This document shows positions 45,401-55,679 of a stretch of DNA of 64,000 nucleotides, one piece after another. The notes under the pieces are model-generated. The model did not search any database and was not told the origin of the DNA. It saw only the letters and a program-made list of their open reading frames with translations. Each line of letters opens with the position of its first letter. Position 1 is the first letter of the stretch. Made by a program: the position numbers and the translations under genes. Origin of the DNA: Dugong dugon (lineage: Eukaryota > Chordata > Mammalia > Sirenia > Dugongidae); contig CM057477.1 in assembly GCA_030035585.1 (NCBI GenBank), forward strand, positions 63,593,447 to 63,657,446. The letters are read 5' to 3'.

Positions 45401-47345
45401 ATAGACCAATGGAACAGAATTGAGAATCCAGATGTAAATTCATCCACCTGTGAGCAGCTGATATTTGACAAAGGCCCAAAGTCCGTTAATTGGGGAAAAG
45501 ACAGTCTCTTTAACAAATGGTGTGGCATAACTGGATATCTATCTGCAAAAAACTGAAACAAGACACATAACCTCACACCATGCACAAAAACTGACTCAAA
45601 ATGGACCAAAGACTTAAATATAAAATAAAAAATGATAAAGATCATGGAAGGAAAAATAGGGTCAATGCTAAGAGCCCTAATACATGGCATAAACACAGTA
45701 CGAGCCATCAGTAACAATGCACACGCACCAGAAGAGAACTAGATAGCTGGGAGTGCCTAAAAATCAAACACTTATGCTCGTCAAAAGACTTCATCAAAAG
45801 ATTAAAAAGACAGTCTACAGACTGGGAAAATATTTTTGGCTACGACAAATCCAATCATGTCTAATCTCTAAAATCTACAAAATACTGCAAAAGCTCAACA
45901 ACCAAAAGACACATAACCCAATTAAAAGATGGGCAAAGGATATGAACAGGTACTTCTCCAAAGAAGATATTCAGGCGGCTAAGAGACATATGAAGAAATG
46001 CTCACGATCATTAGCCATTAGAGAAATGCAGATGAAAACTACAGTGAGAGATCATCTCACCCCAACAAGGCTAGCATTAATCCAAAAAACACAAAACAAT
46101 AAATGCTGGAGAGACTGGAACACATATACTGTTGGTGGAAATGTAAAATGGTACAACCTCTTTGGGAATCGATTTGGCGCTTCCTTAAATAGCTAGAAAT
46201 ACAAGTACCATAAGATCCAGCTATCCCGCTCATTTGAAAAATCCTAGAGAAGTAAGAGCCCTCACACGAATAGATATATGCACACCCATGTTCATCGCAG
46301 CACTGTTCACAATAGCAAAAATATGGAAACAACCTAGGTGCTCATCAACAGATGAATGGATAAACAAATTATGGTATATTCACACAGTGGAATACTACGC
46401 AACCATAAAGAACAATGATGAAGCCGTGAAACATAACATGGCAGAAGCTGGAGGTCATTATGCTGAGTGAATTTAGTTACAGAAAGACAAATATTATATA
46501 AGACCACTATTATAAGAACTCAAGAAAAGGTTTAAACACAGAAGAAGACATTCTTTGATGGTTATTGGTTATGAGGATATTGAGGAGGGTGAGCGTTATT
46601 TACTAACTAGATAATACATAAGAATTATCGTAGGTGAAGGGAAGGACAGCACACACTACAGGAGAAGTCAGCACAACTGGACTAAACCAAAGCTGAGAAG
46701 TTTCCTGAATACAGTCAAACACTTTGAGGGACAGAATAGCAGGGGTAGGGGTCTGGGAACCATGCTTTCAGGGGACATCTAGGTCAATAGGCGTAACAGA
46801 GCTTGTTAAGAAAATGTTGTGCATCCTACTTTGGTGAGTGGCATCTGGGGTCTTAAAAGCTTGCTAGTCGCCATCTAAGATGCATCAGTTGGTCCCAACC
46901 ACCTGGAGTAAAGGAGAATGAAGAACACCAAAGACACAAGGAAAGTAGTAGCCCAGGAGACAGAAAGGGCCACATAAACCAGAGACTTCGTCAGCCTAAG
47001 ACCAGAAGAACTAGATGGTGCCTGGCTACCACCAATGCCCGCCCTGACAGGAAACACAACAGAGAGTCCCGGATGGAGCAGGAGAAAGATAGGGTGCAGA
47101 ACTCAAATTCTAGTAAGAAGACCAGACTTAATGGTCTGACTGAGACTAAAGGAAGCCCGGAAAGCATGGCCCCTGGATTCTCTATCAGCCCAGAAATAAA
47201 ACAATTTCTGAGGCTAACTCTTCAGATAGGGATTAGACTGGACAGTGGAACATAAAGTGGTACTGGTGAGGAATGTGCCTCTTAGCTCAAGTAGATACAA
47301 GAGACTAAACAAGTGGCTTCTGTTAGAGATGAGATGGGAAGGCAA
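42472..47345 (+). mobile_element. L1 LINE copy 3, plus strand, 5'-truncated, near-complete ORF2
   Basis: Starts in the spacer between ORF1 and ORF2. Carries ORF2 from 42734 to about 46500 and an L1 3'UTR (46500-47345) of type C. It runs in the same direction as GTF2F2, unlike copies 1 and 2. The 3' end stops at gatgagatgggaaggcaa without a tail, where related tails continue; a later L1 insertion sits next to it (47362-47685). Confidence 0.88.
42734..46500 (+). pseudogene. L1 copy 3 ORF2 (endonuclease-reverse transcriptase) remnant
   Basis: In order: endonuclease start L-N-V-N-G-L-N-T-P and C-L-Q-E-T-H (42734-42973); T-G-D-F-N-T-P and S-R-I-D-H-I-L-G (43030-43488); thumb/linker remnants (43908-44329); reverse transcriptase with R-T-G-T-R-Q-G-C-P and catalytic F-A-D-D (44505-44936, box at about 44820-44831); post-RT region (45107-45556); Cys-containing C-terminal region (45753-46470). 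All typical landmarks are in order, but at least six frame breaks or stops separate them. Usual length is about 1,275 codons, and the span agrees. Confidence 0.9.
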
Positions 47346-47361
47346 GTGTGTGCTATCTTTT

Positions 47362-47685
47362 TTTTTTTTTTTTTTTAAAATAATACTTTGTTGTGTTTTT
47401 GGTGAAGGTTTACACAGCAATTTAGGTTCCCATTCAACAATTTTGACACAGGTTGTTCAGTGACATTGGTTATATTCTTCACAATGCATGAACATTCTCA
47501 TTATTTCTATTCTGGTTGTTGCATTTCCATTAACTTAGTTTCTCTGCCCCCTTACGTTCTTATCTTTGTTTTAAAGTTATTGTTGACCATTTGGTTTCAT
47601 GTAAGTAATTTTTAAAGCAGCACAGTTCTTACGGGTGATATTCATTATTTTTTGAGCCAGTTTGTTATTTCGCTGTAAGGTAATG
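47362..47685 (-). mobile_element. L1-like 5'-truncated tail with clean target duplication
   Basis: Begins with a T run (poly-A complement). Flanked by a perfect 16-base repeat gtgtgtgctatctttt (47346-47361 and 47686-47701). It landed at the end of L1 copy 3. Body related to, but distinct from, the B-type tails. Confidence 0.9.
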
Positions 47686-47699
47686 GTGTGTGCTATCTT

Positions 47700-48515
47700 T
47701 TAAATTACTTTTCTTAAATTAAACTTTTAATTTTGAGATAATTTTAGAGTCACATGCAGCTATGAAAATGTAATACAGAGAGATCCCATATACCCTTTAC
47801 ACAGTTTCCCCAGTGGTAACATCTTGGTAAACTGTAATATAACCCATTATACTGTACAATTCACTGGCATTGATACTGACATTGATATAGTCCAATTCAC
47901 TGATCTTATTCAGATTTTTCCAGTTTTACTTGGACTTACTTGTGTGTGTGTTTGTTTGGTTCCATTCAGTTTTATCAGATCTGTGGTTTTTTTGTACCCA
48001 CCACCACTGGTGCAGAACTGTTCATCACTACAAGGATCCCTTATGTTACCCTTTTATAACCACACCCACCTCCCTCCCACTCCCCTCACCACCCCAGGCC
48101 CCTAGTTTAAACTCTGGCAACCAATAATCGTTCTTTATTTCTAAATTTTGTCATTTAAAAAAATGTTATGTAAATTAAATGTTATAGAAATGCTTTTTTC
48201 ACTCAACTTAATTCCCTGTAGATAGATGCAAGTTGTTTCGTGTATCACAAGTTTATTCCTTTTTATTGCTGAGTAAGGAATAAAATGTGGTGTACCACAT
48301 TTTAACCAGTCACTCATTAAAGGACATCTAGGTGGTTTCCAGGTTTTGGCTGTTACAAATAAAGCTGCTGCAAACATTTGTGTGCAGGTTTTTGTGTGAA
48401 CATAAGTAGTCGTTTCTCTGGGATTAATGTCCAAGAGTCCAGTTGCTGAGTCCTATTGTAACTGCATGTTGTGTTTTACAAGAACCCACCAAACTGTTTT
48501 CCATAGTGGCTATTT
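47700..48515 (-). mobile_element. Old L1 (L1M-like) 3' part
   Basis: 3'UTR marks (taattttgagataattttag) and ORF2 C-terminal frame on the minus strand (48434-48141), with M-F-A-A-A-L-F and T-W-K-P-P-R-C-P. Broken. Confidence 0.78.
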
Positions 48516-50112
48516 TTTTTTTTAATAAAAGTATAGATAATATTAAAAGTATTTTTAAACGTGAACACTAACAGATAGATAAAAAATGCATTAATGTAAC
48601 AGTTGAAATTGAACAGGCCAGTACCTCAGAAGCTACTGGATACCCATCTTCGATCACAGCTCACTCCTGTCCCCACTGTGGTAGCCATTGTTATTACATT
48701 TGTGATGATCACATTATTTAAAAAATAATAATCTTAGCATTTAAGCTTTAATTCCTCTGCAATATAGTTTACCTGCTTTTGAATTATGTAAGTAGAATCA
48801 TATACTATCTGCTGCTTTTTTGTATAACTTTTTCACTGAACATTATGTTTTCTAAGATTGATTCATGTTGTGTATGACAGTAGTTCATTCCTTTTTTTTT
48901 TAAACACTGTATTCAAAAGTGTATATTTAATATAACTTATCACTTTTACTGTTAATGGGTATTTCTGTTGTTTAGAATTTTTGGCTTATTAACAGTGCTG
49001 CTGATCACATTTTCGTACATGGGCCATGCATATAAAATATTCAAGGTATATTCCTAAGTGTGGACTTTGTTTGGTCATAAAGTATATGTATCTTCAGTTC
49101 TAGCTGATAATGACAAACTGTTTTTCATAGGAGTCATTATCAGTTTGTACTGCCATCAGCGGTATATGTGTATTCTTTTTGTTTCACCTCTTCTCCAATG
49201 GTATTTTCGTATTTTTTTTAAAAAATTAACTGTTCTGGCAGCTGTGTGGTGATTTCTCCTTGTAGCTTGATTTGAAATTTCCCTGATTTTTAATGAAATT
49301 GAGCCCTTTTTATGAGTTTATTGTCCTTTTGGATTTCCTGGTTTATGAAATGCTTGTTCAGAGTTCTTATCTATTTTTTATTAGTATTTTTCCTCTTTGA
49401 ATTAGTCTTTTCTTTTATGGTTTGTGCTTTTTGTGTTCATTTAAGAAATCTTCCAGCTTCCATGATTATGAAGGTATTTTCGTATATCACCTTCAAAAAG
49501 CTTTTTTGTATTATGTTTCACATTTAGATCTATAGTCTACTTGGAATTGGTTTTTCTGTATAATCTGAGATAGGGTCAAGTTTAAGTTTTCACCCATGTA
49601 GATAGATGACTATCACATAGTTTTTACAAAGACCATCTTTTTCTTACTTTCTGCAGTGCCACCTTTCCCATAAATCAAATCTCTTTTGAAGCACAGGTCT
49701 GTTTTTAGACTGTCTGTTCAACTGGTCCATTCATCTATCCTTGTGCAATACTACACTGTCTTATTTACTCTATTTTTATAATATATCTTGATATCCAGGA
49801 GAACAAGCCCCCCACCTTGTTCTTCAGAATTGTCGTGATTATTCTTGGTCCATTTGGATTTCTGTATAAATTTTAGAATCAGCTTGAATCTTTCCACAAA
49901 ACATTTGGTTGAATTTTTTTTTTTTTTAATTGCAGTTGCGTTGAATCTGTACAGCAACTTGGGAAAAACTAACATCTTCTATTGAACCTTTCAATCTGTG
50001 AACATTTATGAAATCATCTTTGATTTCTCTCCATAATTTATCGTTTTCTCTGTAGAAGCCTTGCCCATCTTTTATTCGATTTATTCCTAGATATTTGATT
50101 TGTTTTACTCTG
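48516..50112 (-). mobile_element. Old L1, ORF2 post-RT to 3' end
   Basis: T-rich left end, then old L1 sequence. The frame at 49975-49751 has L-L-Y-R-F-N-A and G-G-L-V-L-L-D-I-K-I-Y-Y, the post-RT motif of ORF2. Interrupted by RTE at 50113 and continues from 50597. Confidence 0.78.
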
Positions 50113-50565
50113 TGATTGTGAGGTGCCGTTGAGTTGATTACAACTCATAGCAACCCTGTGTACAACAGAACGAAACACTGCCCGGTCCTGCGCCATCCTC
50201 ACAGTCGTTGCTGTGTTTGAGCCCATTGTTGCAGCCACTGTGTCAGTCCATCTACTGAGGGTCTTCCCTCTATTTTGCTGACCCTCTACCAAGCATGATG
50301 TCCTTCTCCAGGGACTGGTCTGGTCCCTCCTGATAACATGTCCAAAGTACATGAGATGAAGTCTTGCCATCCTTGCTTCTAAGGAATATTCTAGCTGAAC
50401 TTCTTCCAAGACAGGTTTGTTCGTTCTTCTGACAATCCATGGTGTATTCAGTATTCTTCGCCAGCACCATAATTCAAAGGCATCAGTTCTTTGGTTTTCC
50501 TTATTCGTTGTCCAGCTTTCACATGCATATGAGGTGATTGAAAATACCATGGCTTGGTCAAGCAC
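50113..50565 (-). pseudogene. RTE ORF C-terminal remnant
   Basis: Minus-strand frame beginning near 50565: Y-A-C-E-S-W-T, D-A-F-E-L-W-C-W-R-R-I-L, then Y-F-G-H-V-I-R-R, the conserved C-terminal region following the reverse transcriptase in RTE/BovB proteins. A second frame (50470-50270) holds S-L-E-K-D-I-M-L-G-R-G, which shows a frameshift. Non-functional. Confidence 0.88.
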
Positions 50566-50596
50566 ACTTTAGTCCTCAAAGGAACATCTTTTTATT
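50113..50596 (-). mobile_element. RTE-clade LINE 3' fragment inserted in old L1
   Basis: Flanked by the 10-base duplication ttttactctg (50103-50112 and 50597-50606). Encodes the RTE ORF C-terminus on the minus strand and ends with tgctatgagttgtaatcaac then tcaacggcacc, the same 3' sequence as the AfroSINEs. 5'-truncated, 484 bases. This is the likely helper-LINE family of the SINEs. Confidence 0.9.
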
Positions 50597-50673
50597 TTTT
50601 ACTCTGCTGCATAATATATCTCTTTAAGAAAGTTGTCATCTGTTTGTTGCTGATACATAGAAATATAGTAGAT

Positions 50674-51020
50674 TTTTTAAGCTTTTCTTAGGTGAAATTC
50701 ACATAACATAAAATTAGCCATTTTGAAGTGAACAATTCAGTGCCATTTAGTACATTCACAGTGTTGTGCAACTACCACCTCCATCTAGTTCCATAACATT
50801 TTCATGATCCCAAAAGGAAACCCCATCCCCATTAAGCAGTTACTTTCCGTTCTTCACTCCCCCAATCCTGACAACCACTAACCTGCTTTCTGTCTCTATG
50901 GACTTACCAATTCTAGATATTTCATATAAATGGAATCATACAGTATGTGGCATTTTGGTCTCCCTTCTTTCACTTAGCATGCTTTTCAGGTTCATCCACA
51001 TGGTAGCATATGTATCAGCA
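50674..51020 (-). mobile_element. L1 (L1MB-like) 3' end nested in old L1
   Basis: Typical tail: gtgaaattcacataacataa, then ggaatcatacagtatgtggc. Flanks are similar to each other (agtagatttttt and aattgaattttt), as expected for a decayed target duplication within L1 sequence. Confidence 0.7.
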
Positions 51021-51744
51021 TACAATTGAATTTTTATATTGACCTTGTATCAAGCACCCTAATTGATTCTTTTAGATTTTCTGTCTGTATAGTCGTATAT
51101 GTGAATACAGATTATACATTTTTGTATTTTTCAAATTTTATACCTGTTATTTCTTTATCTTGTCTTATTTTGGCTATAGTTGTGACATAGTAGTGGTGAT
51201 ATCTTTTTAACACTTATTCATGAAGTATGTTTGCTGTAAGTTTTTGTTTGTTTTTGGTATGTAACCTTTATCAGGTTAAGGAAATTCCTATCTTTTTCTA
51301 GTTCTCTAAGAGTGTTCATGAATAGATAACGAATTTTATCAAATGCTTCTCTGCATCTGTTGAGACGATCATTGAGATTTATTTTGTTCATGTGGAAAAT
51401 TATGTTGATTTTCTGTTGTTAATCAGACTTCTGTTCCTGGAATAGCCCGAATTTGACTTTAATTCATAATACTTTTAAACAGTGCTAAATTGTTTGCTTA
51501 TCTTTTGTTTAGGATTTTTACACCTATGTTCACAATTAAAATTGGCCCATAATTTTCCTTTCTCCATATTTTTACAGGTGTTAGTATCAAGGTTATAACG
51601 GCCATGTAAAATGAGTTGGTGATCCCTCTTTTTCTGTTATCCAGAAGAATTTGTGTAAGACTGGTTTTATTTCTTCCTTAAATATTTAGCAGAATTCCAA
51701 CTAGTGTAGGATTTTCTTTGTGGGAAAGCTCTCAGTTATGGAGT

Positions 51745-52090
51745 GTTGTTGGGTATCCAATCCTCTATGGCATTTCTGCATATGTCTTGTGACAGCATTT
51801 GTACCAGACTATCATTTAAGAATGTTTATTTAGCAAACAGCCTTGGAAGCCCTGGTAAGAGTGGGAGTTTCCTAAGCGTGGGGTTGCTCAGCTGTGACAC
51901 CAAATGCACTGTCTGTACAGAATCTACCTGGGCTGATCTTTATTGCTCCTATGGGACATGGGAGACAAGAGGAACTGATGAAAACATGAACCTCATGCTG
52001 CCTACTTTGCTTTGAATAAGAGAATCCTTTTTTCCTGACCCAAGAGTCTTGTATCTTCTGCCAGCACTTATGAAACTGTGGTAGGCTAAC
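51745..52090. other. Unclassified block inside old L1
   Basis: Sequence unlike its L1 flanks (ggaagccctggtaagagtgg; cacatgggagacaagaggaa has no L1 counterpart). Contains a 90-codon open frame without recognisable domain. Possibly an inserted element. Confidence 0.4.
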
Positions 52091-52805
52091 TAGTTAAGCT
52101 TGCAAGTAGGGTAATCTCAGACCCTTCACAGTTTTTCACATGGAATCTATTTATTTAATTGTTACAGGACTGTTTGGATTTCCTATATCTTGTTAAGTCA
52201 GTTTTGCTGAGTTTTGGTTTTCACAGGTTTCCTCATTTCATCTAAGTTGCAGAATTTATTGGCATACGCTTTCTCTTAATTTCTCTTAAATAATGTCTGT
52301 AGGGTATATATGATATCTTCATTTTCATTCCTGATGTTGGTAATTTGTATTTTCTTTGGATATAGAATTCTAGATTAGCAGAAATTTTAATTCAGCTTAT
52401 TGAAGATAAACCACGATTTCACTTGTTTTTGTCATGGAGAATTTTGTTGTCTATAGTTTTAATATGATGTCAGAGTGTAAGTCTCTCTTTATTCAAGCTG
52501 CTTGGGAATCATTGAGCTTCTTTATCTATTGTTATCCTTCTTCACTTGTAGAAAATTTTCAGCCATCATCCCTTTAAGTATTGCCTTTGCACCAGTCTTT
52601 TTCTCCACTCCTAAGATTCAGATTAAACAGCTGTTTTAAACAGGTGCTGAACCTTTTCATTGAATCTTCTCTATCTTTTTATTTTCTCTTCTGATTTTTC
52701 CACCTTTTTTCTTTCCATGCTGCGCACTGGAAAAGTTGTTTTTCCTAGTTCCAGCTCACTAATGGTTTCTTCATTTGTATCTAGTCTGTTATTAAACCTG
52801 TCCAG

Positions 52806-53165
52806 TGTAGAGACGTTGCGAGTGGGGGTAGAGAGGGGTACTTCCCCCTGGGCGTAAGTCCAGGGGGGCATCGGATGAGGCACAGAATAACATTCTGAGA
52901 CACCACAAATATGAAGGGTGCCTGATTGAGGCAGCTGGACAAGAGGACAAGAGGGGGGAAGGCGTTTCTGCGATGCATAGCTGCTATCAACGTCTGTTCA
53001 TCTTGAAATTGAGGGGGTGGGACAGCATAATTTAGAGATTGCCCCTGGGTGCTGAAATTGGGGTTGGGGGAGCATGCAATTTAGAGATTTGCCCCTGGGT
53101 GCTTGTTACCCTGGCTAAGCCCCTGGTTCAGTGAGGTTTAAATCTAACTCATGTTTGTTTGTTTT
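52806..53165. repeat. GC-rich unclassified block with 49-50-bp tandem duplication
   Basis: Contrasts with AT-rich L1 on both sides. Two units, 53005-53053 and 53054-53103, share gaaattg, then catrcaatttagagat and gcccctgggtgct. Could be a fragment of a DNA transposon; not identified. Confidence 0.6.
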
Positions 53166-53440
53166 CTAGATGTCCAACTTGGTTGTTTTTTGAATCTACA
53201 ACAATTTTTCCTACAGATATTTTCCAGACCATTTTTATTTGTTTAAACACCATCCAGTTGTTTTCTCATCTGCATCTGAAAATTTTAGTTTCTGAAGTCT
53301 TTTAATGTATTTTTGTTGTTAATGCTTTTGCTGGTACTTAGTTTAGGAATCTAGTTTCTTGGTTGTGTGTTAGACATTATATTTGTAAAATAATTTGTAC
53401 GAATAATTTGTGGCTTCCAGTAAAAGATATTTGCTCGACA
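53166..53440 (-). mobile_element. Old L1 5' region fragment
   Basis: T-rich L1 5'/ORF1-like sequence (agatgtccaacttggttg; ccagttgttttctcatctgc), probably the far side of the L1 interrupted at 52806. Confidence 0.5.
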
Positions 53441-53499
53441 GGATTTACATTTGCTTCACCAGGCACTTGGGATCTCTGCCGGTCCTGATCCACTGTTTC

Positions 53500-53960
53500 A
53501 GTACTTTGTTGCTGTATAACAAATCACCCCCAAACTTGCAGGCTTAAAAACTACAATGATGCATTATTCCCATGGTTCTCTGGGTTGGCTGAACTAAGGT
53601 GGGAGTTCTGCTCCACATGATTTCGGTTTCAGTCACTCCTGCATCTGCATTCAGCTCGACGCTCAGCTAGAGTGCACGCAGTGTGTCCAAGACTGCCTCA
53701 TTGTCTAAAAACTTGGCTCTGTACTGGCTGGGGGCGTCTTAGTTGCCTCTGTGTGGCCTATCTCTAGGGCCCTCTCATCATTCAGTGGTCTAGCCCAAAC
53801 TTCTTTACGTGGTGGCTGATTTCCAAGAGACCTGGAGGCTGCCAGGTCTAAGAGCTAAGCCTGGAACTAGTACATCATCACTTCAGCTGCAGTTACTTGG
53901 TCAAACCAAGTCACAAAGCCAGCCCAGATTCAAGGGGAGAGGATATAGACTCCACCTCGT
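53500..53960 (+). repeat. Ancient interspersed repeat, family not named
   Basis: Starts ttgttgctgtataacaaatc, followed by cacccccaaacttgcaggct and ctctgggttggctgaactaa, a well-known old mammalian repeat type. Family left open. Confidence 0.5.
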
Positions 53961-53970
53961 GATGGGACTA

Positions 53971-54134
53971 AACCAAAAAACTAAACCTGTTGCCGTCAAT
54001 TCTGACTCATAGTGATCCTATAGGACAGAATAGAAGTACCCCATAGGGTTTCCTAGGAACAGCTGGTGGATTCGAACTGCCAGCTGTTTAATTAGCAGCC
54101 TTACCTCTTAACCACTGCGCCACCAGGGCCCCTT
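53971..54134 (-). mobile_element. AfroSINE, short form
   Basis: Imperfect 10-base target duplication, gatgggacta (53961-53970) and gataagacta (54135-54144). Reverse complement shows the short-form junction. Confidence 0.88.
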
Positions 54135-54314
54135 GATAAGACTAGCAGCCTGCGAATGCAGGGATAGGAAGAACTGTTGGTAGTTATCTTTGGAGATAAT
54201 CTTCCGCAGCCACATTAAACCATGTTCAGGGTTTGAAATTTCTTTGTTAGGATAGCTCAGTTTGTTAGGTGACCATGTAATTTACTTTCCAAGCTGGAGC
54301 ATTTTTGAAAGTTA

Positions 54315-54446
54315 AAAACCCAAACTCATTGCTTTTGAGTTGATTGCAACTCATAGCGACCCTGTACGATAGAGTAGAACTGCCCGTATGGTTTCCAAGG
54401 CTATAATCTTTACAGAAGCCAACTGCCACGTCTTTCTTCCACATTG
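54315..54446 (-). mobile_element. AfroSINE, 3' half only
   Basis: Tail complement (gagttgattgcaactcatag) through the middle block (taatctttacagaagccaac); head missing. Confidence 0.8.
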
Positions 54447-54778
54447 AAAGTAAAAAGGAGCACTTTTTTTTTAAGTATGCTAGGATTCTCGGACTGTCCC
54501 AGGCAAACTAGGACTCATGGTCACCCTGGTTATAATTCATCAGGGGTTTTTCCACTTCATATTTACCTTCCCCCCGAGGGTATAGTCCTTTGGGATTTTA
54601 ATTTTCTGTGGTAAGGAACTCTTTAGACTTCCCACTTTATGCAGTCTCTGGGCTCTGATTCCTGACCCCTTGCCTTGTGAAGCTGTTAAAATAGAGGGTC
54701 TCATGTTCCCTGTATTGGCACATGACCTCAGGGATTCTTGTTTTCCCTATATTTTGGGAAAATAGTGGCTCTTCAGGA

Positions 54779-54903
54779 TAAAGACCCCGGTGATCTGCTC
54801 CCGTAAAGATTACAGCCTAGAAAACTGTATGGAGCAGTTCTGCTCTGTCACATGGGGTCGCTATGAGTCAAAATGGACTCAGCAGCATCTGACAACGGCA
54901 ATT
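54779..54903 (+). mobile_element. AfroSINE, head missing; sister of 55422-55632
   Basis: Starts at the middle block (aaagaccccggtgatctgct) and ends gagtcaaaatggactcagca then gcatctgacaa. Shares private bases and downstream flank with the copy 730 bases to the right. Confidence 0.85.
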
Positions 54904-55421
54904 CCTTATTAATTTGTGGTCTTTTTTGATACTTTTTAAGTATTATTAATAAACACATGAATATGTAACTAAATGATTTTCAGGGACTGTATTCTGGATT
55001 TATTTTGTTGTTAAAAAAAAAGGTTATGTTTTAAGAGTGGATTTTCCTCATTTATATAAGACACTTTATGCATTAAATTTCCCAAATGCTGCTGTTGTTA
55101 TCATGACTGAAGAATTTTTCTAGCTGGTACTGTTGGCTTCAGTGGAGAGACAAATTTGAATGTAAGATTTGTTTTTGCTTCAAGAAAATTCAAATTTTAA
55201 TCATGTTAAATTCATAAACAAGAGGAAATTATTTTTAGATTTTTAAACTTAATGTAAAATAATCATGGCCGTCTTATTTCCTTCCCGGGATATTTTGGTC
55301 TAAAAGAGACACCCTCTCATCATCGCTCTTTTCATAGCCTGTACTGGAGAGTTGTAGAATATGTTGTGGTGAGGGATCCTGGAAATACTGAATACACGGA
55401 ATGTATTTGTGATTAGTACTT

Positions 55422-55632
55422 AGAGCCGTAGTGGTGCAGCAGTTATGTTCTCGGCTACTAACTGAAAGGTTGGTGGTTCAAAACCAACCAGCTGCTCTGT
55501 AGGAGAAAGACCCTGGTGATCTGCTTCCATAATGATTACAGCCAAGAAAACCCTATGGGGGCAGTTCTGCTCTGTCACATGCAGTCGCTGTAAGTCAAAA
55601 TGGACTCAACAGCATCTGACAAGGACAACAAT
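55422..55632 (+). mobile_element. AfroSINE, long form, RTE-like tail
   Basis: Full head (agagccgtagtggtgcagca), B box-like tggttcaaaacc, middle block, and tail aaatggactcaacagcatct then gacaaggacaacaa. Confidence 0.87.
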
Positions 55633-55679
55633 TCCTTATTCATTTGTGGTCTTTTGTTGATACTTTTGAGATCTTATCC

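Larger units (their letters stand above)
50597..52785 (-). mobile_element. Old L1 continuation (ORF2 RT and endonuclease, ORF1 part), interrupted
   Basis: L1 resumes after the RTE (ctgataca.agaaatatag), is broken by another L1 tail (50674-51020), continues through RT-related sequence (catctgttgagacgatcatt near 51355), contains an unclassified block (51745-52090), and goes on with L1 endonuclease/ORF1-like sequence to about 52785. Heavily decayed. Confidence 0.62.
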
